This document shows positions 1 through 10,263 of a stretch of DNA of 64,000 nt, one piece after another; position 1 is the first letter of the stretch; every line of letters starts with the position of its first letter. Under the pieces are notes generated by a model. That model saw only the letters and a program-made list of their open reading frames with translations. It was not told the DNA's origin and searched no databases. Where the stretch lies: contig NC_060251.1 in assembly GCF_921293095.1 (NCBI RefSeq), positions 64,001,585 to 64,065,584 on the forward strand, given 5' to 3'. The stretch comes from Ischnura elegans (taxonomy: Eukaryota > Arthropoda > Insecta > Odonata > Coenagrionidae). The position numbers and the translations under genes are program-made.

Positions 1-568
1 TGACATTCTTGATCCCTTCGATCATGATGTAGTTCACGTCTCCCATGGCGAACTTAAGACCGTCGACGTCTGGTAGGGCATCCACCTTGCCGATTTCCAC
101 CGAGTGCCTCACGAGGTGAAGATGGGAGTAGATGAACCTAACCCCATTGGTGGAGTAGCACACAGTGGAGTTGTGGGCGAAGGTGACCGTCTCCTCCGTA
201 ACGCCGAAGTCACCGTGGGGATCGACGCGATCAAATTGCGTGACGCACTCCGCGTCTTCCGCCGAGCCGTGCGTCGTGTTCACGAAAATGTTGGTCCACG
301 TGATGTTTTCGAAACCGTGACTGAAGGCGCAGTATGCGTCCTGGTTGGGAAACGAGGATTTCGTGCAAAGCAAACCTTTCCCCGGCGAGGAAAAGTTTAT
401 GGGTGGCGCCCACGACGCTCCCGGTTTGACTCCAGCGACAGAATCCCCGCGAACGCCGCTGTAATCTAACTTGATGACCACGTGGTGCTCCACCTCCTCA
501 GTGCTGACGCTGAGTAATATTGCCAGGAGAAAGAGTGTCCCGATGACAGTGTGTATCTTGCGATCCAT
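1..568 (-). CDS. Secreted cysteine-rich protein, type I (C-terminus beyond window edge)
   Basis: An open frame runs from the ATG at 568 to the window edge, 189 codons without stop or frameshift. The N-terminus is a typical signal peptide: MDRK, a hydrophobic core around residues 8-20, then VSTEE where cleavage is likely. The protein is a close paralog of the one at 14840-15607 (about 18 of 189 residues differ). It keeps cysteines 68, 80, 108 and 137 and the NITWT and NTTH glycosylation sites. The most changed stretch is residues 147-152, just after the fourth cysteine. It should act in the secretory pathway or outside the cell; no known domain is recognised and function is unknown. The remaining ~66 residues lie outside the window, so integrity of the 3' end cannot be judged. 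Confidence 0.8.
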   Translation of the reverse strand, partial: MDRKIHTVIGTLFLLAILLSVSTEEVEHHVVIKLDYSGVRGDSVAGVKPGASWAPPINFSSPGKGLLCTKSSFPNQDAYCAFSHGFENITWTNIFVNTTHGSAEDAECVTQFDRVDPHGDFGVTEETVTFAHNSTVCYSTNGVRFIYSHLHLVRHSVEIGKVDALPDVDGLKFAMGDVNYIMIEGIKNV

Positions 569-953
569 GTCCTTCTCAAGCAATTTTCCACGCTGCGTTT
601 TTGTGGATACACTAGTAGGTACTCCTCTAGGCGTTACCGGGCGACTGAGCAATCTCCCGTGATATTTGCGATATCACCTTTCTATCGGCTGGACCACGAG
701 ACAAGATTTCTCTCACCGTCCGAAAACACATTTACATCCCACCACTCCCCCCTACGCATCTCCGCCCATGGAGATGACTTCACAAGAATCGGACGCTAAA
801 TTTGGTGACCTTGTCCCACAGAAACTCGTGCTGCCTATTTCCTTGGACTCACTCGTTGACCATGCGCATATTACAGACATATTTGATGCCCGGGGTTATT
901 GGGGAGACAACTTAAATAACCGTCGGAAAATTTCCAAAGGTGAATGTTCTTGA
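569..953 (-). promoter_or_regulatory. Conserved 5' flank of the type I gene
   Basis: This segment is duplicated with the gene: positions 1-953 align with 15040-15993. Conservation of ~385 bp upstream of the ATG in both copies suggests it carries the 5' UTR and promoter, but no clear TATA box or initiator is seen, so this is inference. A 16-bp inverted repeat (932-947 and 953-968, 15/16 matches, 5-nt loop) lies at the distal end and is not kept in the second copy. Confidence 0.4.
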
Positions 954-1102
954 CATTCACCCTTGGAAACTTCTTATGGTGAAAAACAAATTTAATTTCA
1001 TTCTGACATATTAGGAACGTTTCGAAACTTATATTTCAAATCAATATAAACAATTTTGAAAGCCTGTCAAGCAAATTAGTGAATTATTGGAAGAGCGGGG
1101 AT

Positions 1103-1470
1103 ATCATCATCATTTTTCAACAATCTTAAGATTGGTTTGACGCAGCTCTCCATTCCTCTCTCCTATCTGCTATCATTTTCATAGCTACGTATTTCTTCTC
1201 TTTTACATCCTGTATAGCCTGTCCTACGTAACTCATTCGGGGCCGTCCCTTGCCCCTCCTCCCTTCCACATGTCCTTCGACGATTGCTTGCATCAGGTCA
1301 TCGTGTCTCATTATCTGACCAGCTAAGTTGTCCCGTCTCTTCCCTAACGTTTTTAGATGACTTCTATTTTCTCCCACTCTTCTAAGCATTCCTTATTACT
1401 AACACGGTCGATCCATTGTATCCTCATCATTCTTCGGTTGCACCACCAACGGAGGTACAAAAGAATGATT
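1103..1470 (-). mobile_element. LINE 3' end fragment (RTE/Jockey-like ORF2 C-terminus)
   Basis: On the minus strand an 87-codon frame (1126-1389) encodes the characteristic end of an insect LINE ORF2: a region of the form RRDNLAGQIMRHD, then EGRRGKGRPR, then a terminal REEWRAASNQS. Upstream codons to about 1460 continue the homology with frameshifts. The element ends in an (ATG)n trinucleotide tail (1103-1113), which identifies this as its 3' terminus. Three related tails occur at 13480, 18578 and 19340, all in the same orientation. The copy is 5'-truncated and dead. Confidence 0.8.
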
Positions 1471-1929
1471 ACCAAACAACGGTTTCACTTGGTGATGAAG
1501 AAAACCAAGGAAGAGAAAAGAGCTTTCATCCTGAAATTTTTTTCCTGAATCCTGATTTTTTTCACACAGCGAAAAATGATGGATCGATGAAGAATATCGA
1601 CGAAGAAGAAGTGTATGGGTTATATGGCGAAGGTCTCGATTGTGTGTTAGAATATAATATATTATAAATATTTAAAAGTAGGAGGCGATGAATGCAAATG
1701 AGAAGAAATGCGTTAAAATTATGAGGTTGGTTGATAATAGACATGAATGGAGAGCTTACGCAAACTAATTTCGCCACAGTTCACCAATGACGATGACGAT
1801 TAATCAAAGCTAACCCAGAATATCATCACCCAGCTGTAGATATTCGTCTATATATATAAAAGAGGATATCTGTCTGTCCGCTATGCGTTTCCATTAGGCT
1901 GGACTGTTTGCGACCAAAGTTAGTACATA
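1471..1929. other. No recognisable feature
   Basis: AT-rich sequence with small overlapping reading frames that do not resemble any family known to me. Confidence 0.5.
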
Positions 1930-2052
1930 CGTGCATCTCATGATCTAGAACCCAGAAGTGATACTTTTGCTTGCGTCAAACGCGTCCTTTGCTTCGACTT
2001 CTCATTACCAGTTAGATCACGCCATACGACTTCTGCGGTTCGACATCCTGCT
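1930..2052 (+). repeat. Dispersed ~120-bp repeat, copy 1
   Basis: About 120 bp here recur at 11640-11768 with few changes. In this copy the repeat ends directly at the tRNA-like sequence. In the other it runs into the block that precedes the foldback element. The class of the repeat is not recognised. Confidence 0.6.
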
Positions 2053-2054
2053 GA

Positions 2055-2127
2055 TGCCCGGTGGCGCAACGGATAACGCGTCTGACTACGGATCAGAAGA
2101 TTCCAGGATCGATGCCTGGCAGGGTCG
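2055..2127 (+). pseudogene. tRNA-Arg(ACG)-like sequence, degenerate
   Basis: The 73 nt fold as a tRNA: D-arm beginning GCGC, anticodon stem TCTGA/TCAGA closing the loop CTACGGA (anticodon ACG at 2088-2090), and T-stem CCAGG/CCTGG. The A box (TGGCGCAACGG) is good and the B box (GGATCGATGCC) has one mismatch. The acceptor stem is damaged: of seven pairs only four are Watson-Crick and one is G-T. It is therefore more likely a pseudogene or the head of a tRNA-derived SINE than a working tRNA. Confidence 0.7.
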
Positions 2128-2216
2128 ATTTTGTCCTTAATTTTTCTTGTCCCGAGGATCGATCGTGGTTCTCTGGTTTCGAGCCGAGTGGAAGGCATAA
2201 ACCAGAGGCTGCGTCG

Positions 2217-2255
2217 CACAGTGGTCCGGATCCGGAAAAAGGTGGACAAAAATCA
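2217..2255 (+). repeat. Left Transib terminal inverted repeat (RSS-like)
   Basis: Heptamer CACAGTG (2217-2223), 22-bp spacer (2224-2245), nonamer-like ACAAAAATC (2246-2254). This matches the layout of a vertebrate 23-RSS (CACAGTG, 23 bp, ACAAAAACC) within one spacer base and one nonamer base. Confidence 0.85.
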
Positions 2256-3877
2256 TTTTTCCGACTTTCTTGAAACTCGCTTAGACTATACAAGTTATGT
2301 AGTAATATGTCTGGGGTATCATCTCTCATGCTTAATTTTTTATTTAAAAAATTGTTTGCTTAGATATATTGCGTCAAAGTAGCACTATTTCTAATGGAAA
2401 CTCGATTTTTCCGTTTTTTTCGAAAATTACGTATTTTAGATTTATTTTTGACTTTACGCCGCCAATTATATTCGTAAACTAACTTTGCAGTATAGTAATA
2501 TAGACATTACACTGTCATAAAATATAGATTTCAACCTTTTAGAGATGTTGATAATTGCTGTAGAATTATTTGAAGAGGAGTAATTTTTTTCGGAAAAATT
2601 CGCATAAATGTTGAGTTATAAAAAAAGTGACGTCGATTTGCGCAATTTCGGCTATTGGTGACAATAAAGTACAGTATTATAAAGATATTAGTAAAGAAAT
2701 CAGCTGCAAATCTGTGCGAGTCAGCGAATAACAACGATTTATGTTCCTGGCCGCGGTAGACGTGAGCGTCGACACGCTGGCATCAGCGCAGTGTAGGCAC
2801 ATGGTAAAATGTGTCTCCCAATGTTTCATGGGCCAGAATCACAAAAATAAGAATTTTAGCATTTTAAAACCTATTTTATACTTTGTAATCATCCAAACTT
2901 TATCTGTGTGTGGACCAATAGAATAATTTCGGAACAATTTGAATTAGGTTAAGCGCAGTTAGGACGCTGGGAGAGGAGATAAAATATTTTCTTCGATCGC
3001 TTCTCTGAAAAACTTCAACCGCGTTTTGGTAATCCATTGAAGTAAATACGACAGGCAACATGCACTGCTACTGGGAAAACCCACTACCAGCTTCCCTTTC
3101 TTTCAATCCGAAGTGGCAAGAGACCCGTTACCCGAACACGCGCCGGAGCTTAGGGAAGTGGGAAGGGGTCCTTAGTTGGGACATTTTACTATCTTATAAC
3201 TTGGTGCACCACCCAACTTGAGTTTATTGCTATCCTAGGGGCGGTCTTACCTGCAAGTGAAGCTGCACGTGTTAATAGATGAGGTCTTTACCCTCCACCT
3301 GCCTCCTTTTGGACGGGTTGTATTGCAGGTCCGCCGCTAGTATGCATTTTCACACATAATCTAAACATTTCACATTTCTCTTTACGGGGTCTAACCCTAC
3401 TCCTACAAGTTATCCAGGAGAATACCCACATTTCCATGGGCGAAGATTTCTCCTCTTTTTAACCCCGTCTAAATATCGGTCGTAACATTTTGGTACCCTT
3501 CAGTTTCTCCTTTTCTGTCGATGTGAACACATACCCATCGCTAATTGAGAAGTCCTATTTTGGCTACAGTTTTTGTGATTTACAGTCATCTCCCAAAGAC
3601 GTTATAGTGTTGTGATAGCTAAACAAATTGCGAGCTATTAGTTCCTGACAACCACAGAAATAAGAATTAATGAGCAGGTGTACTATGTGTCATTTATTAC
3701 CGTTTCTAGTTTCCGTTTTTTAAAATTGGTCTGAGACGAGGTACCGAACTAATTTTTCATATTTTCCCTTCTATTTGATTTTTAAACTTTGTAGAAAGAA
3801 GACTTAAAACTTTTTTAAAAGATTTTTAAACTTTGTAGCTTTTTACAAACCTCTGTTTTTATTATTGACTGTCAAAA

Positions 3878-4816
3878 ATGTCATGGACATTTACGCGGCG
3901 AGAACTGCACGAAAAAATGCTGGAGAAAGAAGAGAAAACCATAGTTTCTCGAAAAAGGAATTTGAATGCATATCTAGAGGGTTGTTTCAGAGTACACGGA
4001 GATGAGGAGGCAAAACTTGAGCTTATTAATTTTTTGAACATGAAATTTTTTTATTCCGACGAGAGAAGATGGCGAGCTAGTTCGCGATCAATCTCTCTTT
4101 TTGGAGAGGAATGGCACCTGGTTGGACAAAATTGTTGATTTCCATGATGTATTTCGCAACCTTCCAAGCACCTCAGGTTCGTATTTTCCTATTATTCTAA
4201 TGGTGACATGGGGTCCCCTGGGATATTGGTCTAGTAGTCTTACTTTTTAACAGGTACTTCCGATATAAAAACGGGTAGGCCACTTTTTACTTCGCGCTCC
4301 AAAATTAGGAAAACGAAGTTGCTTGAAGTCAATTAATTTTAAGGAGTAGAAAAAAAGTTAATCTTTCAATTCTCAACAATTTTGAGATCTCTGTCTTGCG
4401 GGTTTTTGATTTATCCGGTAAAATTTAAAAAGTTCTGCTTGGATACAGCGGAAAATTTTGTGAGACATTATGGATGGTTTTACATGCCACCCACGGAGCA
4501 CAAAGTATTAATACATGGTACAGATGTCATCGAGTCGGCTCTTCTTCCTGTTGGAGAACTATCGCAGGAGGCCCAGGAATCTCGCAATAAAGATATTAGA
4601 AAATATCGCGAGCATCATATATACATATTTTCGGAGACCGATCCTTACATCGGACCCTTTTATAAGCACATAAGGAACTGACTGAACAAATTCCGGGGCC
4701 TTAAAGATCTTCCGCAGAAGGTTCGAGATCTCTTGGTCTTGCAAGAGTCTCAAAATTCTACGAGCGAATGCGAAGAGGAGGACGGGTGGGATTCAGAAGA
4801 ATCTGATGATGCATAA
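3878..4816 (+). pseudogene. Transib (RAG1-like) transposase remnant
   Basis: The N-terminal part (3878-4177) includes an ERRWRASSRS segment. A frameshift near 4100 moves the frame to one reading WLDKIVDF, ending in LPSTS. A 76-bp intron is likely at 4178-4253, because sequence after its AG (TSDIKTGRP...) restores a Transib-like reading. Most of the catalytic core is then missing. The C-terminal part from about 4382 shows FYMPPTEHKVLIHG and LPVGELSQEAQESRNKD, the region holding the last catalytic Glu of the DDE triad. A TGA at 4679-4681 interrupts the frame, after which it continues to an acidic tail ending SEESDDA at 4816. The two catalytic Asp are lost. The family call is confident; exon borders are inferred. 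Confidence 0.85.
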
Positions 4817-5248
4817 TCATGATACATAATTGTAATTTTTAAGGCATTAACGATGCTAATATGAGAATAAAAGTCACTTAAATACTATTTTGACACTTAT
4901 TTAATAATTACTTTTAGTCCATACAGAAGAACCTCAAGAAATCTGGAAATCGCATCTCCTTAACGTGAGTCAATGAACCCAACAACCCTACTTTTAGCCG
5001 TTTTTTTGTTTATTGACTAGTTTCAAAGATAATTAACTCATACTTTATAACTAATTATCATTCATTTTCATATTTTATCATGATTTGCGTTTGTCTATGC
5101 AATCAGCGTTACAATTAGCCAGTTAATAAGTTAAAGTTCCAGGATATCGCCTAAAATAATGGTTTTTTCGCAAAAATAACTACATAAATGAAAATAGCAT
5201 GCCAAAAAACATAAAGAGAGCAATTTTCAAAGGCATAAATCGAAAATC

Positions 5249-5287
5249 TGATTTTTGTCCAACTTTTTCGCGATCCGGACCACTGTG
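5249..5287 (-). repeat. Right Transib terminal inverted repeat (RSS-like)
   Basis: Read on the minus strand from 5287: CACAGTG, a 22-bp spacer (5259-5280), then ACAAAAATC (5250-5258). It matches the left end at 36 of 39 positions. Both ends have the same spacer length, so they are two 23-type ends rather than a 12/23 pair. Confidence 0.85.
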
Positions 5288-5292
5288 CGTCG

Positions 5293-5689
5293 TTTCTGCA
5301 CGGACACCGGAGCCTCCTTCGTGGACCTTAGGCCGGCAAATCCGATCGTGTCGGATCCCTCTGAACCGTTCGGGAGTCCATTACACGGCCGAGTCGGCTA
5401 GTCGTGTAGCGAGTAGCATATTTGAGCACTGTAGGTCTTTTTTAGAGTAGAGAGTAGGGCAGAGTGTAGATATAATAGTGGGTTGAAAAATAAAGGGGTA
5501 AATTCAAAAATTTTCACAGGCAAAAATTCTTCCAGAAATGAGAATAGAGTATTAGAAAGAAAAATCAGCGTTTCAGAATCAGCATTACCGATTTACAATA
5601 ATACAGGTATTACATTTAAGCATGAGAAGCGTCAGTCGAGCAATAATTTCAAAGGCAGTCAAGGCTGAAGTCATTTTAATGGTGACACA
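5293..5689. other. Flank between Transib and LINE, nothing identified
   Basis: The first ~130 bp are GC-rich and continue the sequence into which Transib inserted. The rest is AT-rich and may be the 5' region of the adjoining LINE, but no ORF1-like protein is visible. Confidence 0.4.
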
Positions 5690-8600
5690 ATAACATGTGC
5701 ATTTCCATTTATCAGCGGTATAGAGCCTAAAAATAGTCTAATCGACAAGAGCAAATCAGAATTAGTCCCGAATCGCAATAATACTAGTTCCTAAGTTTTA
5801 ATCGTGGCTGTGCTTAATTGCCGTCGTTTAAGAAATAAGATTCCCGAATTCCAACATTTAATTCATGGTGCGAACTATAAGTTATTTTTGGAACCGACAG
5901 TTGGCTAACAGATGATGATTCAGACAATGAGATCTTCCCAAAATCGTGCACTGTTTATCGGAAAGATAGAATTAATCGAGTGGGGTGAGGAGTTTTCATA
6001 GCTGTAAAGAATTCAATCGTAGGCCAAGCGATAATCATAACTGAGACCAGCGTTGAATCTGTGTGGTGTTAGATTAAATGCCCAAAATTCAAAACTATTT
6101 TATTATGTCCGTATTACAGACCACCTAACTGAGATGTAACGTCAATGTTGGATTTTCAAACTCAAATAAACAGCGTAGCATCCAAGTATCCTGAAAGAAA
6201 CTTGATTGTAGGTGGAGATTTCAACGTACCTTCTATAGATTGGGAGACTTATAGCTTCATTCCTGGTGGGAGGGATAAAGTGATTTGCGAAGCTTTATAA
6301 CACACTTTTACATCTAACGCATTGTTTCAAATAGCATCCGCACCAAACAGAAGAGAAAGAATTCTTGATTTGTTAGCGACAAGTATACCTCATCAGGTAA
6401 TAAACGTTAGCACCGTCGAAGGAATAAGTGACCATAGGTAGTAACTTCAAAGTTTTCTCTAAATACCGCTGTAAACTTTAAAAAAGAGCGTAAAGTTTTC
6501 ATTTTTAAAAGAGCTGGTTTTGATGTGTTTAAGAGTCGTCTGAAAAATGCTTTCCCTGTGTTTCAAGAATCAATATTAAAGTTAAATGTAGAGGATTCTT
6601 GGAAAGCTTTTCTTTCGCTCGTAACTTCGGTAATAAATAGCTACATCCCTATTAAAACAGTTAAAGAAGGCAGTGAACCGAGATGGTACGACGCGGAAGT
6701 GAGAAAATCATTGAGGCGACAGAGAGCGTGTCATGCTAAAATGAAAAAAGTCAGCACGGATTTATCCGCTAATGAACGCGAGTTAATAATTAAAAAATAT
6801 ATGATGGCTAAAGCCGCCACGAAGGAAGCGTTCAGGAATGCATTCACGAATTTTAAAAGAAAAACACTAGTAGAGCAGTTACGGGATAACCCAAAAGCAT
6901 TTTGGTCATATGTTAGGGAAGTTCAAGATAAACGATCTGCCGTGTGTTCGCTGAGAAACGACAATGGAGATGTGTAGACAAGCAGTTGCGATAAAGCCAA
7001 TTTATTAAATTCCTACTTCAAGAGCGTGTTCACCGAGCCTACCGAGAACTCACCCGAGACCGTTGACAATCTCAGCATACGAAAGATGCCGCCTATTGAC
7101 AGTAGTACGCACGGAATAGAAAATATATTGAAATCGCTCAGTCCAAATAAATCACCTGGTCCAGACGAAATCCCTTCTCGCGTATATAGAGAACTAGCCT
7201 CAGAAATTGCCCCATACTTGCAAATTATATTCAGTAAATCCTTCAAGCAGCACGAGGTACCTAATGACTGGAAAATCGCTAATGTAACGCCAATATTCAA
7301 AAGTGGAGACAAGGAACAGCCATCTAATTACAGGCCGATATCTTTAACGTCCATCTCATGCGAAATCCTTGAACACATCGTAGTCAGCTAGGTAATGAAA
7401 CTCCTAGACGCGCAAAACTTATTAATGAGATCTAAACATGTATTCAGGAAAAGCAGATCGTGCGAAACCCAGTTAGCGCTTTTCGCCCACGATATTTTAG
7501 TCTCCGGAGAAGACAACATTCCAGTAGACGCGATTTTCTTGATTTCAAAAAGGCATTTGATAAAGTACCCCACGGAAAGCTAATAATGAAACTGAAATCT
7601 TATGGTCTACACGAAGATGTCATTTCCTGGATAAGAGAATTTTTGAGCGACCGCGTCCAAAGAGTAGTATTAGACGGTGCAGTCTCCAATGAGGTTAGAG
7701 TCACTTCTGGCGCCCCTCAGGGTAGTGTCATTGGCCCACTCCTATTCCTTCTTTACATACACGACATTGGCGAAGTGGTACACAGTAAGTTACGATTATT
7801 TGCCGACGACGCTGTACTTTACTGACATATCCGTTCCAGCAGAGATATAGATGAACTAACGAATGACCTTGCTGCTATCCAAGCGTGGTGCGATGGTTGG
7901 TAGTTAGAATTAAATTTTAAAAAATGCGTCGTAATGAATTTCTGGAAGAAAAATAACTCCCTACAACGTAGCTATATAATTTGGGGTACCCAATTAGAAA
8001 CTGTTGAATCCGTGAAATATCTCAGAGTTAGACGCAATAATGATCTATCGTGGAATAAACATATTCGAGAAATGACCGATCAAGCTATTCGTAAAATTGG
8101 TTTTGTAAAAAGAATATTAGGAAAGTGCGACGACAAAGTGAGAGAAATTAGCTACTTTTCCCTCGTTAGACCACTTTGGAATACGCTGCCAAGGTTTGGG
8201 ACCCTCATGAAAAAGGCTTAATAACAGAGTTAGAACGCGTGCAAAGAAGAGCTGCCAGGTATTCGTTACGATAGTCTTGCTTATGTAACTGACCTCTTAA
8301 ATAAACTCGGATGGGAATCTCTGTCGGACCGTAGATTGAAAAATAGACTAAACCTTTTAGATAAATTCAAAAGCAGTGTCTTCTCTGACGAAGTTAACCA
8401 TATCTTACGGACGCCAACATACTACGGAAGATCAGATCATATAAATAAAATAAGAGAGATAGATTGTAGAACAGACAGATTCAGGATGTCAATTTTTCCA
8501 CGATCGATAAGAGATTATAACGGCAGCGATAGAACTCATAAATACATTCCATGACTTGTGGTGTAGCCAACTAACCTATCTAAAACTTGGTGCATGTTCC

Positions 8601-8775
8601 TTAATTTTATTATTATTTTTAACAGCATATAGTAGTATAATTTGTTAGTATGCGTGACATTTTTTGTACTGTGTGGTGTGCATGTTGGAGTCCAATTGCA
8701 TGCTGCATGCTGGTGATTGATCACCCCCTGCCAAACACCCTAGAGGTGGCTCGCAGGGTTTCATGTAGATGTAGA
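5690..8775 (+). mobile_element. CR1/L2-like LINE, near full ORF2, inactivated
   Basis: Disrupted frames encode an apurinic-type endonuclease (GGDFN at about 6211, ISDH near 6425) followed by reverse transcriptase: NKSPGPDEIPS, then NYRPISLTS, DFKKAFDKVPH near 7541, PQGSVIGPLLF near 7715, and the catalytic FADD at 7798-7809. The thumb and C-terminal region follows to about 8550. The 3' UTR ends in an ATGTAG-type hexanucleotide tail at about 8763-8776. Disabling changes include stops at 7389-7391 and 7823-7825, a stop near 7900, and frameshifts near 7525 and 8190. Tail fragments of the same family recur at 33.9, 44.1 and 45-47 kb. Confidence 0.88.
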
Positions 8776-9074
8776 TAAGGAGACACGATTCCTGATACCA
8801 TCACGGATAAAATATAAAAAATCCTGCTATGTGACAATGAATTCCACGTTCTGAGAATCCAACTTATCTGTGTACTATCGTTCCCGAGCAGCGCCAGGAG
8901 GCCTGCTGGTTTTAAAATAAAATTTACATCCAAATATGATTAAGGCCTGATTGTTTTTAATAAAATTTAAATACAAATATAATTTAGGGCAATATCCTCT
9001 TGAAGAGATATCAAAAAATTAAAAGAAAAAATATGAAAAATATCACAAAATATTTACGATACGAAACGCTCGAA
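7631..9074 (+). repeat. 1444-bp tandem duplication, unit 1
   Basis: Bases 7631-8819 recur at 9075-10263 with a constant 1444-bp offset and only a few differences. The shared part covers the reverse-transcriptase 3' half, the tail and ~45 bp of flank. Both copies carry the same stops and frameshifts, so this is a DNA-level duplication rather than two retrotranspositions. Confidence 0.85.
8777..9070 (+). repeat. Fragment shared with 11772-12062 (flank plus foldback left arm)
   Basis: About 290 bp match 11772-12062, covering ~110 bp of unclassified flank and the outer ~180 bp of the foldback element's left arm (starting GCAGCGCCAGG at 8888). The match stops where the second LINE unit begins at 9075. 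Confidence 0.75.
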
Positions 9075-10225
9075 ATAAGAGAATTTTTGAGCGACCGCGT
9101 CCAAAGAGTAGTATTAGACGGTGCAGTCTCCAATGAGGTTAGAGTCACTTCTGGCGTCCCTCAGGGTAGTGTCATTGGCCCACTCATATTCCTTCTTTAC
9201 ATACACGACATTGGCGAAGTGGTACACAGTAAGTTACGATTATTTGCCGACGACGCTGTACTTTACTGACATATCCGTTCCAGCAGAGATATAGATGAAC
9301 TAACGAATGACCTTGCTGCTATCCAAGCGTGGTGCGATGGTTGGTAGTTAGAATTAAATTTTAAAAAATGCGTCGTAATGAATTTCTGGAAGAAAAATAA
9401 CTCCCTACAACGTAGCTATATAATTCGGGGTACCCAATTAGAAACTGTTGAATCCGTGAAATATCTCAGAGTTAGACGCAATAATGATCTATCGTGGAAT
9501 AAACATATTCGAGAAATGACCGATCAAGCTATTCGTAAAATTGGTTTTGTAAAAAGAATATTAGGAAAGTGCGACGACAAAGTGAGAGAAATTAGCTACT
9601 TTTCCCTCGTTAGACCACTTTGGAATACGCTGCCAAGGTTTGGGACCCTCATGAAAAAGGCTTAATAACAGAGTTAGAACGCGTGCAAAGAAGAGCTGCC
9701 AGGTATTCGTTACGATAGTCTTGCTTATGTAACTGACCTCTTAAATAAACTCGGATGGGAATCTCTGTCGGACCGTTGATTGAAAAATAGACTAAACCTT
9801 TTAGATAAATTCAAAAGCAGTGTCTTCTCTGACGAAGTTAACCATATCTTACGGACGCCAACATACTACGGAAGATCAGATCATATAAATAAAATAAGAG
9901 AGATAGATTGCAGAACAGACAGATTCAGAATGTCAATTTTTCCACGATCGATAAGAGATTATAACGGCAGCGATAGAACTCATAAATAGATTGCATGACT
10001 TGTGGTGTAGCCAACTAACCTATCTAAAACTTGGTGCATGTTCCTTAATTTTATTATTATTTTTAACAGCATATAGTAGTATAATTTGTTAGTATGCGTG
10101 ACATTTTTTGTACTGTGTGGTGTGCATGTTGGAGTCCAATTGCATGCTGCATGCTGGTGATTGATCACCCCCTGCCAAACACCCTAGAGGTGGCTCGCAG
10201 GGTTTTATGTAGATGTAGATGAGGA
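9075..10225 (+). mobile_element. CR1/L2-like LINE 3' half, second tandem copy
   Basis: Starts mid reverse transcriptase at REFLSDRVQRVV, carries FADDAVLY, then the same disabling changes as the first copy, and ends in the same hexanucleotide tail. It is followed by ~40 bp of the same flank before the sequences diverge at about 10263. Confidence 0.85.
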
Positions 10226-10263
10226 GACACGATTCCTGATACCATCACGGATAAAATATAAAA

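Larger units (their letters stand above)
2217..5287 (+). mobile_element. Transib DNA transposon, complete ends, internally deleted
   Basis: A 3071-bp element bounded by 39-bp inverted repeats (three mismatches) that begin CACAGTGGTCCGGAT. It is flanked by perfect 5-bp GC-rich target duplications CGTCG (2212-2216 and 5288-5292). Length, CACNRTG ends and 5-bp GC-rich duplication are the hallmarks of the Transib superfamily, the transposons related to RAG1. Inside, remains of a Transib transposase lie at 3878-4816. The rest (about 2260-3870 and 4820-5245) is AT-rich and shows nothing recognisable. It cannot encode its own transposase and would depend on another copy. Confidence 0.9.

Noticed and set aside
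2055..2127. Functional tRNA-Arg gene
   Set aside because: Acceptor stem has two mismatches and one G-T pair out of seven, and the B box is altered.
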